From Pezicula radicicola (taxonomy: Eukaryota > Ascomycota > Leotiomycetes > Helotiales > Dermateaceae), in contig PDUO01000026.1 in assembly GCA_003008705.1 (NCBI GenBank), forward strand, positions 496,001-560,000: 64,000 nucleotides of DNA. The letters are read 5' to 3'. Made by a program: the position numbers and the translations under genes. Below the pieces are notes generated by a model. That model saw only the letters and a program-made list of their open reading frames with translations, was not told the origin of the DNA and made no database searches. Shown here piece after piece: positions 1-11,114 of the stretch (the stretch's first letter is position 1; every line of letters starts with the position of its first letter).

Positions 1-1001
1 CGTACCTTTCGTACATAGACAACATTGCAAGATTTGAGAAGGCGGAGAGAGAAAGTTCCACGAGGTTACTAATTCTAGAGCGGCGAAGAGAAAGTACGGC
101 ATTAGGATCAAGTGAAACATTGCGGGGCTTTCTGCAATTACTATGTGCCGTATTGAAAACACCAGCCTTGAATTTTCTGAGAGGGTCCCCAAATAATGGT
201 TGCTTCATCAAGGTATGCTTTCCGCAATGACATACACTGTTATTAAGAAGCTACAAAAGAAAACGAAAGGGAAAACACATTCTTTGGAGCAAGAAGAGCC
301 TACACCATAGATCCAAGAGTCACGAAGCTCGGGTAGCTTCTGTTTTGCTTTTAAACTGGCGATATAGTGTGGAGTCTCAATATCAACGTATTGATTTATC
401 AAAACTTTGATCAACATTAAGCGAGTAGCATAGCAAATAGCATCCCAAGCATCCCCTTTTGCACAGAAATGTTTAGAAAACTAATCGAATCTGTTCGCAA
501 TCCTTAAAGAAACTTAAAAGAGTCAACAAAAAAAACCTCACGCCCCGTGAACCAAATAGTCGAGGTTACATGCACAAAGGAGGCTACTTGAGTGTAGGGT
601 CATAGGCAGTTCAAATTGCTTTACTTAAGTCTAAGCTACCAAGAATTCATTGCAGAGAGGTGAAATCATCTAGGAATATTACCTAGTCATTAGGAGTTTT
701 AAGATAAATACCTCGGGTAGCTGTACTGTTTCGGTTTCTTCCTCTGTACACATCAAATTCGGCCAGAGTCTCTGTTTAATCATGAACCATCTACTACAAC
801 CAAGTTGAAAAAGGAAACCCCCCTAGTCATCTCCCTCAAAATATTAGCCATTTTCCACGTCCTCCATTCTCTCGTTTAAATACGTCCAACCCCACTAAGC
901 GAGCAAAAACAAAAACAAAAACTCCTACTTTACCATACCTCACTCAGTCGCATACCATAAATATCCAAATACGAAAAACCATTTCAACAAACAGAACAGG
1001 C
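1..1001. other. Intergenic, no supported gene
   Basis: No open frame here looks like a protein. From about 830 to 1000 the + strand becomes A/C-rich with CAAAAACAAAAAC runs and pyrimidine patches, the look of a fungal promoter and 5' untranslated region. It leads directly into the candidate micro-ORF at 1002. Confidence 0.5.
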
Positions 1002-1137
1002 ATGTCGCAGTGGTAAGTGACACAGGACAAATTCTGTTTGAAAGAGGAGGAAATAAGCATAAGCAACTAAGAGGTTCTCCTACTATCTACCTAACGACAA
1101 AAACACAGGTAATGCTGTGTTCTGGAGGATCGCTTAA
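1002..1137 (+). CDS. Candidate spliced micro-ORF, 24 codons, unknown
   Basis: An ATG at 1002 follows an A/C-rich leader typical of fungal 5' untranslated regions. A good donor (GTAAGT) starts at 1013. Joining 1002-1012 to an acceptor ending at 1073 gives an open frame closing at the TAA 1135-1137. The peptide begins MSQWFSYYLPND and ends in FWRIA, with five aromatic residues in 24. The CTAAG branch-like motif sits unusually close to this acceptor. The alternative acceptor ending at 1109 would give only a four-residue product. I do not recognise the peptide. It could equally be the start of a non-coding transcript. Without RNA evidence this is tentative. Confidence 0.2.
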
Positions 1138-1873
1138 AATCCTATAGTTTTGCTGTTTTGATTCCCTTTTCTCCAAGTCCTTTTTTTTTAGCGGGAGACG
1201 CGAGATTGATACCTTGCGACCTAGGAATACGTAACTATGAGATCAGAGGAAAATCTCGAAGGACTTATAGATCCCAGTATGGTAGCTGGGCTCAGAGTAG
1301 ATCCGCAGGAGATTAAAATTTATATTCCTTACATAAAGTAAAGGCCACTGCAACTAAACTAGGAGTCATAGGTACTGTCTCATACAGTAAATAGGAGGAC
1401 GTGATATGGTTGTTGTGGGATAGGCGCGGTCTTTGCACTCCTTTCCGGAGAGCTGTAGAGCTTTAGCGGCGTTCTGTTTCTTCACTTTAGATGAGACCTC
1501 CGTAGCCACGAGACTGCCCTTCAGACCACATGATCTACACTCACGCCTTCAAGCTTACTTCTGAGCACAACAGATGTGTCCTGAAATGACTTTTAAGTAC
1601 AAAATTCGCAGAATGACATTGATATCTTTGCTTCGCGTTATCGTATCGAACAAGCTAGCATCTAGCTAGCACTCATAACAGTACATATCGACTCTCAAGC
1701 GAGAAGAAACCTATTCTGACACATCTCCAGTGATAACTCCCAACCGGCTAGACTATAAACAGACCACAGACCACCTACACAAGAGTCTCCAGAGATACTT
1801 GCAGAGACCAAACCCAGACCACTGGCGCCAAAAACTGCAATCTAGAAGATGATGACATATGATGTGTGCATTA
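1138..1873. other. Intergenic, 3' side of the HMG-box gene
   Basis: No coding frame or RNA gene is supported. A GCTAGC-rich stretch lies near 1650-1670. The interval probably holds the 3' untranslated region of the minus-strand HMG-box gene. Confidence 0.5.
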
Positions 1874-2947
1874 TTAAGCAGTTTTTGTTGGAGGATCGCG
1901 TTTGAAGACAGTCTTAAATTCTTGGTAGTACCGTTGGGTGTCTGCCGCTGCCTGATCTTCGTAAGGCTGATATTGTTAGTACAGTCAACTATGGCCAAGA
2001 GGGATTTTCAACAAACCTTGCGCGCACTAGCTGATATGCCCTTCCATTCTTCTGCAATGAGCTTCGAGGCTTCTGGAAGCTTCAAACCCTTCAAATCTCC
2101 AGACGCCCATCTTTCTCTAGTGAAAAATCCTAAGGCTCTCAATGGCTTCTTGGGCAAGCGTGCATCGTCAATGCTTATAGGAGAGGGGACTTTCAAACCG
2201 TGACGCTTTAGAGCATGCCGGGCGTTATTGGCTTCGCGGATCTGGTCTGGTGTATATGACTCAACCCATTTCTTGAAGGCAATTTCGTTTGCAGCTTTGT
2301 TCTCACTGGCCTTGTGGTTGTAATGCTGGTTTTTATTTTAGCTTTCATAGCAGTAGTTTTACTAACGATTACCATACCTCTAGCTGTTCCGGACTGAATG
2401 TCTTGTAGGTTTTAGCAGCGTTTGCAAATACCTCTTTCACGTTCGTACTGCCCCTTCCCGTTATTTCTTCCGCGAGGTATACCTTGTATGCTGTGGTCGA
2501 GAGGACCTTCGGTTGTTGCAATAACGCGGTAACCTTGAGCTCCTTTAAGGTGGCCTTTGCCTTCTCCAGAGCTTTCTTTTCTGAGGCCTTCTCCTTTTGC
2601 TCCGGTGTCAAAATCTTCTTCTTCTTAGGCGCAGCTGCCTTCTTTACAACCTTCTTCGCAGGCTTTACGGTCTTCGCAGCTGATTTCTTTGGAGTGGCCT
2701 TCTTAGCGGCAGCGGACTTGGTGACAGTTTTCTTCGCCTTTGGCTTTGCTGCGGCAGCACTGGATTTGGTTTTGGAAGCTGTAGCGTATGATCTATAGCT
2801 AGGTAGATGGGCTTGGGAGTGATTGGAGATGTTGAGGGTACCGGCGCGTTGGATAGAGAATAGGCTTTGCAGAGCTCGGTTTGCTGAAGGTTGAGCGGTT
2901 CCGGCGACCACCCTCCTGACTGCGGCTCGTCCAATGGATGACAGCAT
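1874..2947 (-). CDS. Mitochondrial protein with two HMG boxes (Abf2/mtTFA-like)
   Basis: Predicted 323-residue DNA-binding protein of the mitochondrial nucleoid. Exons are 2947-2378, 2325-2017 and 1966-1874. The introns of 52 and 50 nt have donors GTATGG and GTTTGT, and the second has a perfect TACTAAC branch site. The start at MLSSIGRAAVRR gives an Arg/Ser-rich presequence free of acidic residues, ending near a SYATASK-like cleavage region. A Lys/Ala-rich low-complexity stretch of about 70 residues follows, then HMG box 1 (with SYTPDQIREANNAR) and HMG box 2 (PLRALGFFTRERW ... ARKPYEDQAAADTQRYYQEF). The two-box architecture matches yeast Abf2 and metazoan TFAM, which package mtDNA. The Lys/Ala linker is a fungal elaboration. 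It is divergent from PRP5 with about 500 bp between starts. The assignment to mitochondria rests on the presequence. Confidence 0.85.
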
Positions 2948-3451
2948 GATTGATGCAGTGGCAAAGAGAATCTCGAGTAGGTAGGCAGGGTGTGGTGGTG
3001 TGGGGTATGAAAGAATGACAGTCCACGGCCGCAAATCCGAGTTGAGACTTGAGATTCGCGCAGCTTTCCTTGCTTGCCAGCCCCTTCCTTTTCTGACCTG
3101 ACACGCTCATCATCTAAACAGTACTAGGCTGAAAATGGCTACTCTGAACACACGACACCACGCTCCGGATTAACTGCCGGATTAAGATTTCAGCGACTTA
3201 CTGGGGAGCCTGGTTCGAGCCTTCCAGGTGATTGACTACCCAGCAGTACGGGCCAGTTAGAGGGGAAACTTTAATTTCAACACCTCAGATTCAAAAGTCA
3301 ACAACACAACCGCATATTATTTCCTCATCATACCACCCAGAAGCTGACTATTGTCGCATATGCATGAGCAAGACTACTTGGTGAAATTCTCCACCTTCGA
3401 AACCTGCCAGAAAGTATTTCGCCCATTGGAAATACAGGCTGAGGCAGAAAA
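2948..3451. promoter_or_regulatory. Divergent promoter region between the HMG-box gene and PRP5
   Basis: A 504-bp interval separates two divergent start codons, so it must carry both promoters. No clear TATA element is seen. A CAACACAACCGCA-rich leader precedes the PRP5 start. Confidence 0.5.
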
Positions 3452-6400
3452 ATGGCTCGCCACAGAGACTCTCGCTCACCATCGCCAGCAGGAAGTCAGC
3501 ACTCCTCGAAACGAAGCCGCAGAGACGACGATGTCAGAAGGGACCGAGATAGAAGGGATGATGTGCGCGGCCCCAGGCGGCGAAGTCGCTCGAGGAGCAT
3601 GGACGTGAGATTTCACAAGAATCATACCCATGTATTGCATTATGCTGATAGTATCTTGACCCAGCGTCGTCACCGTGATCGCGACATACCCCGGAGGAGA
3701 GAGCGTTCGATAGACCGTAGAGATGATTATCACAGGTCGGACCGGCGAGATAGATCCAGAGATCGCAGAGACAGATATGCAGACAGGGAGCGATCACCAC
3801 GACGGAGAAGAAGTCGGGAGCGAGATTACCGTGACAGGCGAGACGACTCTTATGACAGGGCTCGAAGGCGCCGCGAGGACTCTACTGATTCGTGGTCTCG
3901 TAGCAGAGGCGATGACAATCGCTCGAAACCACCTAACCGCCCAGAAAACGTCAAAGCTACCGATGTATGTCCACTCTTGTGCTGCTATCAGAAAAATGCT
4001 GATCATATATACAGGCTTCAAAACCACCTGTCCCGCCGGGACAGACTGAGGCTGATAAGAAAGCCGAGCGCCTAGCGAAGCTCGAGGCATGGAAGAAGAA
4101 GATGGCAGAAGACAAGGAGAGGAAGGAAAAAGAAGCAGCAGCAGGCACAAGGAAGCTTTTGGATGAAATAGATCAAAAGGCCAACGGTACTCCTGCACTG
4201 GGCTCACCAGTATCACCAGGCACACCCAAAAGCGCTGCCTCTCCGGCACCATATGCCGGCAAATTTGATCCAAAGGCAATTGCAAAGAAAGCGGTAGCCA
4301 ACTCAAGTACTGTGAATACTCTGGGCAAGGATCTACCACTTAAAGAATTATCTAAAGCGTCCGCTACCTTAACTTCTACGAGAGGGTTACAAGCTGACAA
4401 GAAGCCAACAGCTTTCAACAGCACATCGAATGGTATGTGTTTGGTCCATGATGCATCTTGTATCAAATATGCTGACACTTCAGTTATAGTAGCAGTATCT
4501 GCGTTACCTAAAGCAAGAGCGAATCTAAGTGCCTTCGGACTCGGTGCTAAATCTGCAATCGACAACGAGAAAGCCTCGTCAAAGCGAGCCTTGGACTTCG
4601 GGGAAGATGAAGGGGCAAGAAAGAAACTTGAGAAGCTACCAACCCTTCCCCTAGCAAATAATGAAGATGAGGATGCTGCGCTCGCTAACGGTGTTGATGG
4701 AGAAGATGACGATGACGATGTAGACATGGAAGATGGAACAGAAGAGGAGGCAGCAGCTGCCGCGAGGGCTGCTGCCGAGAAACGTGAAGAGCGATTGCAA
4801 GAACAGAGTCAGAACCAAGAGGACGACAATCCTGAGGCACCTGTTGTCCCACAAACTGATGCAAATGGCGATACCGCTATGGATGAGACTCCCACAGCAC
4901 CACCAGAAACAGTCACGATGGAAGAAGACGAGGAAGTCGACCCACTTGATGCATTCATGGAAGAGATGGGAGATCCATTCGCCGCGCCAAAGACGAAGGG
5001 GACTTTCAACAAAAGCCAAAGCAAAAGCCAAAAGCAAGAGCCAGAGGCCTTGTTTGGTGATGACGACGTGGAGCTTAAGACTTTAGAGGCAGACCCCGAC
5101 GACTTTTTGGCAATGGCAAACAAATCTCGCAAGAAGAAGGATCTGCCAACCATTAACTACTCGAAGCTCGACCTGGAGCCCTTCCGCAAGAATTTCTATA
5201 CGGAGCCAGCAGAGGTCGCAGAGATGACAGAAGCAGAACTTGCTGATTTGCGTCTCGAGCTTGACGGAATCAAAGTCGCCGGCAAGGACGTTCCGAAACC
5301 TGTGCAGAAGTGGTCACAGTGCGGTCTGAATGTTCAATCTCTAGAGGTCATCCGGAAACTGGGCTATGAAAGACCAACGTCCATTCAAATGCAAGCTATT
5401 CCTGCTATTATGTCTGGCCGAGACGTTATTGGTGTTGCAAAAACTGGTTCTGGTAAAACCATCGCTTTCCTGCTTCCTATGTTTCGTCATATTCGAGACC
5501 AACGACCACTGGAAGGCTCAGATGGACCCGTTGGCCTAATCATGACCCCGACTCGGGAACTGGCGACACAAATCCACAGAGAATGCAAACCGTTCCTGAA
5601 AGCTATGGGTCTCAGAGCAGTCTGTGCATATGGTGGAGCCCCAATCAAGGACCAAATTGCTGACCTCAAGCGAGGCGCAGAGATTATTGTTTGTACACCT
5701 GGCCGTATGATTGACCTACTCGCAGCGAATTCAGGTAGAGTCACGAACTTAAGACGAGTGACCTATGTAGTTTTAGATGAGGCTGATCGGATGTTTGACA
5801 TGGGCTTCGAGCCTCAGGTCATGAAGATCTTTGCCAACATTCGTCCCAATCGCCAGACCATCCTATTTTCAGCCACCATGCCCCGAATCATGGACGCCTT
5901 AGCCAAGAAGACTCTTCAGTCGCCAGTAGAAATCACAGTTGGCGGGAGAAGTGTTGTTGCCCCTGAAATTACGCAGATTGTAGAGGTTCGTGAAGAAAAA
6001 GAGAAGTTCCATCGCCTTCTTGAACTTTTGGGGGAGCTCTACAACCAAGATGAGGATGCTCGGACCCTCATTTTCGTTGATAGACAAGAGAAAGCAGATG
6101 ACTTACTCAAGGACTTGATGCGAAAAGGGTATCCTTGTATGTCTATCCACGGAGGCAAAGACCAAATCGACCGAGATTCCACGATTGATGATTTCAAGGC
6201 GGGAGTTGTGCCAATTATGATCGCTACGTCTGTTGCTGCACGAGGTCTGGATGTCAAGCAACTCAAGCTTGTCGTAAATTTCGATGCTCCTAACCATTTG
6301 GAAGATTATGTTCACAGAGCCGGTCGTACTGGGAGAGCAGGAAATACTGGTACTGCTGTGACCTTCGTGACTGAGGACCAAGAGCAGTTCTCAGTAGGCA

Positions 6401-7355
6401 TAGCAAAAGCCCTCGAACAAAGTGGCCAGCCTGTACCTGAACGACTGAATGAGATGAGGAAGTCATTCCGCGACAAAGTTAAGAGCGGCAAATCGAAGGA
6501 TAGCTCTGGATTCGGTGGCAAGGGCTTGGAACGACTTGACGCCGAGCGCGAGGCGGCAAGAAATCGTGAGCGCAAGACACATAAGACTGATGGGGATGAT
6601 GACGAAGAGAAGGAAGAGAAGACAGGCGATGAGGATATCGTTCTCAAAGCCGCATCGGCTGTTCAACCGGCTGCGACGCCCGCTCCTCAGTTGGTTGGTG
6701 TTCCAAAAGGCATCGATCTCGATGGGAAGATCACAGTACATCGAACAGAACCCACCGCATCGTCATCAGGAGGCTCCAAGAACCCTCTTGACAAAGTCAC
6801 CTCAGCAATTGGTAAGTACATCCAGAGGCACTTCTCTGGCCTCATTTTTGATTTGTGAGACGTGTTCTTACTCCCAAACATGTTCTTCAATGCCAAAAAT
6901 TCCCCCCTTTTCCTCCTCCAATTCTCCTCCCGTATATAAAGAACTTCGCTAACTCTAATCCAGATGCCATCAATGCACGTCTCAATAAAACTGGGCAATT
7001 GCGGTCCGGAGTACCGATTGACAACAAAGGGCCAGATGCGGGCGCCTTTCACGCTACATTGGAAATTAACGACTTCCCTCAGAAAGCACGTTGGGCTGTC
7101 ACAAACAGAACTAATGTGGCTAAAATCCTTGAGGCCACCGGAACTTCAATCACAACTAAGGGCAGTTTCTACCCTGCAGGCAAAGAAGTGCAGCCCGGTG
7201 GTGACCCAAAGTTGTATATCCTGGTGGAAGGTGATACTGAAGTCGTTGTTACTAATGCCATGAGGGAGTTGATGAGACTACTCAAGGAGGGAACCATCGC
7301 TGCAGCGGATGCAGAGGGCAGAGCGCCGGCAAGTGGTAGATACAATGTAGTATAA
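3452..7355 (+). CDS. PRP5: Pre-mRNA-processing ATP-dependent RNA helicase Prp5
   Basis: Nuclear DEAD-box ATPase of 1,196 residues. In yeast Prp5 lets the U2 snRNP bind the branch site during prespliceosome assembly. Exons: 3452-3604, 3665-3964, 4015-4432, 4484-6811, 6964-7355; the sum closes exactly in frame. The N-terminus is an RS/RD-rich tract of about 130 residues, followed by a Lys/Glu helix and acidic low-complexity segments. Helicase motifs follow: Q-motif region before AKTGSGKT (about 609-616), PTRELA, TPGR, DEAD (722-725), SAT (753-755), RGLDV and [10 protein letters not shown] (about 901-910). The C-terminal region ending in SGRYNVV is the extension typical of Prp5/DDX46 proteins. 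Introns 1 (60 nt) and 3 (51 nt) are multiples of three without stops, so retention would keep the frame. The length fits DDX46-type Prp5 rather than the shorter yeast protein. Confidence 0.95.
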
Positions 7356-7577
7356 GCCTCATAATTCTATCAGAACTAAAACTATCTTAATGAAGAACTA
7401 TAAGACGAATGTCTTTTACGTCATTCGATAGTGGTCCACATGACAATGAATATCCTAAACTCCGTGACACATTTCTGCCTCCATTACCCGGGAATATATT
7501 CGCTTCAACCCACCTAGATGCTGCATAAGAAAGCACACTCCGTTCTAGTCCTCACTATTCATGTGTCTTCTCTTTTC

Positions 7578-8162
7578 TCAATTATAAGTCTGCTGTTCAT
7601 TCTGGGCATCCACCTCCCTCTGCCGCCGCTGTTCCGCACTCGCCGCCTCCAAGGTATCAGTTCTCGTTTGCTTCTTCTGTTCCTGCAACTTGCCCGCTAG
7701 TTTCCCTTTCGGTTTATTCGCAGCGTTGAATCTTGCCTATGCACATAAAAATCAATCAACATACACATACATAAATACATACATAAACACATAGACACAT
7801 ATATCTGTCCATCACACTGCCTTCCTCCTTTTAACACCCTCTTCCCAATCATTTCCTTCGCCATCCATCGGTCTAGCAAAAAACAAAGAAAAGAAAAGAA
7901 AAGAAAAAGAACCACTCACCTCAGCAGCCTCCGCAGCTTTCTTCCTAGCATCTTCCTTCTGAACATCCGTTTGTGACTCTCTAGATCCTGATCCACCAAG
8001 CGTTCGTGCTGGACCACCTACTTTCGGTGCTACTTTGTGCGTGGATGGGATTGTGGATATGGGTTTTGTCGTCGAGGAGGGCGGTGGTGCTGAGTCTAGT
8101 GTTCGTCCGGGTGTTGAGAAGGGGTCGTCTTTTGAGGTGAGTTTCCCGCAGAGGTTACCCAT
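7578..8162 (-). CDS. Small protein with N-myristoylation motif, unknown function
   Basis: A 133-residue hydrophilic protein with exons 8162-7920 and 7736-7578. The start MGNLCGKLTSK has Gly2, Cys5 and a downstream Lys/Ser, the pattern of N-myristoylated and palmitoylated membrane-tethered proteins. The first half is rich in Pro, Ser and Thr. The second half is a charged Ala/Lys/Glu/Gln helix (KEDARKKAAEAAE, then LQEQKKQTRTD) ending in QTYN. The 183-nt intron has donor GTGAGT and acceptor GCATAG and contains a CATA/ACAT simple repeat on the + strand. Splicing keeps one frame and the charged-helix composition on both sides. I do not recognise a named family. A plasma-membrane or endomembrane adaptor is inference from the lipidation motif only. 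Confidence 0.7.
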
Positions 8163-9013
8163 TGTTTTGAGGATTAGATGGCTAGTTGGAGTGGGAGGGG
8201 GCAAAGGGAAGGAAATGGGGAGAATGGGTGGTAGAATGTAGGACGTAAGACGTAGAATGTGTGTAGGATGGATGCAGAGGGTAAATGTGATGGTTGTCGC
8301 AATTGTCTGGATTGGGTTTGGTCCAGGTGCTCGCTCTTGCTGCTTGGCTGGGGCTGTGTTGATTGATAGTGAGGATGGTGGGGGCGATAAGAATGGTGGG
8401 TTTGGTGATGAGAACCTAGAAGCTGGAGACTCAAAAGTGTTTACAATGCCTTTGTTTTGGATCATCTTATGTGGAAAAATGCATTTTATTTAAATTACTC
8501 ATTTCTGTATCTCATGGTAATTTTGTGATGGGATGCCGGAAATACTCATATGAGACATTGTCCCATGATCATAGGTAGCCAAAAGGTACTGTCTCTTGTG
8601 ACACAGCGTCATTTAATAGTTAGCACAATACGAAATTGACATGAAAATTATATCTATAAGCATGGTGTCCCTATGGGATATGGGAAGTCAGTTTCGAATA
8701 TATTACCTACCAGATTGCACCCTGATAAGACTCACTTCATAGTAAGGCATTGGGCGACAGTTCAACATGTCTTCAGTGGCCTTAGTTGATACACTTTAAG
8801 ACAACGTATGGATCTTTGGTATCACATTGGATATCACGTTGGATCACGACAGATAAAATTCTGATATTGATGAAAGGGTATCTGAACCTACATAGTTGAT
8901 AAGCTTGTTCTAGAACCGCAATTGCCCTTAAATAGAAGCTATGTCCGTTGAAGCAGCCTCCGACTTCATGAATAACGCCTGGAAATAACTCGACTTGTCC
9001 ACATGATCATCAT
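8163..9013. other. Intergenic between two minus-strand genes
   Basis: It holds the promoter of the myristoylation-type gene (upstream of 8162) and the 3' flank of GCV1. The open frames seen are G-rich shadows of pyrimidine-rich promoter sequence. No gene is supported. Confidence 0.5.
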
Positions 9014-10468
9014 TTAAGCTGGCGCAGTACCCTTCCAGTATTTACTAGGCACAAATGGCATCTTTGTAACCTGCGCCTTACGCTTCTTTCCTCTGACGAT
9101 GACCTCTACTTCCGTGCCAGCCTTATGGAAACCATCCTTGATATAGCCCATGGCGATATGTTTGCCCAAGGTCGGACTGGGACACCCACTTGTGACATCT
9201 CCAATTTTCTCACCCTCAGAATTGACAATCTCAGCTCCTTCTCGGGCTGGTGCTCCTTGGACAATCAAACCGATTCTACGCCTCTCTACGCCCACACCAC
9301 CCTTAGACTTTGGTGTCAGCTGGCTCAAAATAACCTCGGCGCCGTGGAAGCCGCCTTCAACCTTCCTGTCCTTGCCAATGATCCATGACAAAGCCGCTTC
9401 CACGGGAGTTGTTGTATCGTTGAGATCATGCCCATACAGACACATACCCGCCTCCAATCTTAAACTATCTCTAGCTGCTAGACCAGCAAGCTGTAGCTTT
9501 TCCTCCCCAGCGGTCTCCAACAATGCGACCGCAACCTCCACCGTTTCGTTAGGATCGATGGAGATCTCAAAGCCGTCTTCACCTGTATACCCTCCTCTGC
9601 TAACCAAGCAAACCTTCGGTCCGGTCATTGTGTTGATCTCCGTGAATAGTGACTGGCCAAAATATAGCTCCCTCAGAATCGTTGTTTCGGGGTCGGCAAG
9701 AACGCTGGTTAGAATCTCTTCGCTCAAAGGTCCTTGGAGAGCGATAAGTCCCCAGTTTTCCATAACCTCCCACTCAACCGTCTCTCCTCCATCATTAGTG
9801 AACTCCGCCAGCTGTTCCTCCAGATATGCAAGGTCCTTTTCCCTACATCCTGCATTTGTAACAACATAGAAATCCTCGGGACCTAGACGAGTAATAATCG
9901 TATCATCAACAATCCCTCCAGTTCCTGGCCAGAGAAAAGTGCTTAGTGTAGAGTGATGAGGTGCCAATGCGGTTAACCCGGCAGGTGTAACTCTCTGTAA
10001 AAATGCAGTTGCGCCAGGTCCGGTGAACTTGTGCTGTACCATGTGCGAGACATCGAACAAAGAAGCATGAGAGCGTGTAAAGTGATGTGAGGCACTAATT
10101 GACTGTCCTTCGTACTGAACTGGCATATGATAACCGCCAAATGGCACCATTTTCCCTCCAAATTCGGTATGTAGGTAATAGAGCGGTGTTTTGCGAAGTC
10201 CGTCCTCCACTTCCTCCGGCTCATATCCCTCTTCATCTTCTTCTTCTTCTTTCGGTCGTTCAGGTTCTACTATCGTCGTCGCATGGCGAATGTGTGTTGT
10301 AATTCGTGACTGTAGGTAGTTGCCATGGCCTGATGACCTCAAGGAGGGGTGCGCTGCTCGTCGTAGAAGAGCAGATGAAGCTGTGGAGAGGTGTCTAGGG
10401 GTTTGCGATACAGAGCGATTGATGGCCAGCGCATCAGCGATTCTCGATACAGCTCTGACACGTCTCAT
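9014..10468 (-). CDS. GCV1: Aminomethyltransferase, mitochondrial (glycine cleavage T-protein)
   Basis: An intronless 484-residue T-protein of the mitochondrial glycine decarboxylase complex. It transfers the methylene group from aminomethyl-lipoyl H-protein to tetrahydrofolate and releases ammonia. The ATG at 10468 begins MRRVRAVSRI, an Arg-rich presequence of about 65 residues. The folate-binding fold starts at RKTPLYYLHTEFGGKMVPFG, followed by a SLFDVSHM motif, FDVSH-type substrate loop, and SRGGYTGEDGFEI, which is a signature of GcvT. The C-terminal barrel ends with GYI and KMPFVPSKYWK. An acidic insert (a Glu run near residues 74-90) sits between presequence and catalytic domain and is not typical of the family. 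Length is otherwise normal for a fungal Gcv1. Confidence 0.95.
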   Translation of the reverse strand: MRRVRAVSRIADALAINRSVSQTPRHLSTASSALLRRAAHPSLRSSGHGNYLQSRITTHIRHATTIVEPERPKEEEEDEEGYEPEEVEDGLRKTPLYYLHTEFGGKMVPFGGYHMPVQYEGQSISASHHFTRSHASLFDVSHMVQHKFTGPGATAFLQRVTPAGLTALAPHHSTLSTFLWPGTGGIVDDTIITRLGPEDFYVVTNAGCREKDLAYLEEQLAEFTNDGGETVEWEVMENWGLIALQGPLSEEILTSVLADPETTILRELYFGQSLFTEINTMTGPKVCLVSRGGYTGEDGFEISIDPNETVEVAVALLETAGEEKLQLAGLAARDSLRLEAGMCLYGHDLNDTTTPVEAALSWIIGKDRKVEGGFHGAEVILSQLTPKSKGGVGVERRRIGLIVQGAPAREGAEIVNSEGEKIGDVTSGCPSPTLGKHIAMGYIKDGFHKAGTEVEVIVRGKKRKAQVTKMPFVPSKYWKGTAPA

Positions 10469-11114
10469 GATGGGCAATTAGGTTGTTTTGATGAGATTGT
10501 GAGTTCTGGAAGATTTAAGGTGGTTGATTTGCGGTATCACGAAAGCGACCCTTGGCGGTGTACCCGATCACGGCAAAAGACAAACCTTGCCTTATAGATC
10601 AAAACAATTAGAAATAACCAGCCTTACAGTACTACAGAGGCCTTTTCTTTAAGAAGAAACTCCTTCTCCATATCACGAACCAAATAGCAAGGTTTTAGAA
10701 ATGTACACTTTTAGCCGCCTTGATGATTCCTAGCTACCAAAGACGTAGTTGCCTATCTAGCACCTAGCTTCCCGTCGCTTATCCTGAATGAGTTGACTTA
10801 CGTATCAGAAAGTACCCATGAGAGGTGAAAGTTAATAAATGTCCATGAAGTAGACATCCATAAAAATCATACAGCATACATAAAAATACGAGACGCAGCG
10901 CCGACACTAGTTCCTTGCCATGCAAAAGGACGCCGTAACTCGTCTTAATTGATGAACACAGTTCCTTCACGGATGGATTGGTTACTAGACAATTGGTTAT
11001 TTCTTCTATTAGAGGTTCCGTCAATCATTCACCTTTCTAGCTGATTCTCCATGCAAATCTATCTTACATGAAAGGCTGAATTAGGAAAGAGAAGTTTGTA
11101 AACAAGACCATGAT
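10469..11114. other. Intergenic, AT-rich, no supported gene
   Basis: It contains the GCV1 promoter next to 10468 and then AT-rich sequence leading to the decayed aldo-keto reductase. Short open frames have no recognisable domain. Confidence 0.5.

Noticed and set aside
46..1860. Search for tRNA or snRNA genes in the gene-poor left end
   Set aside because: No box A/box B pair with a plausible acceptor stem, and no snRNA-like element was found.
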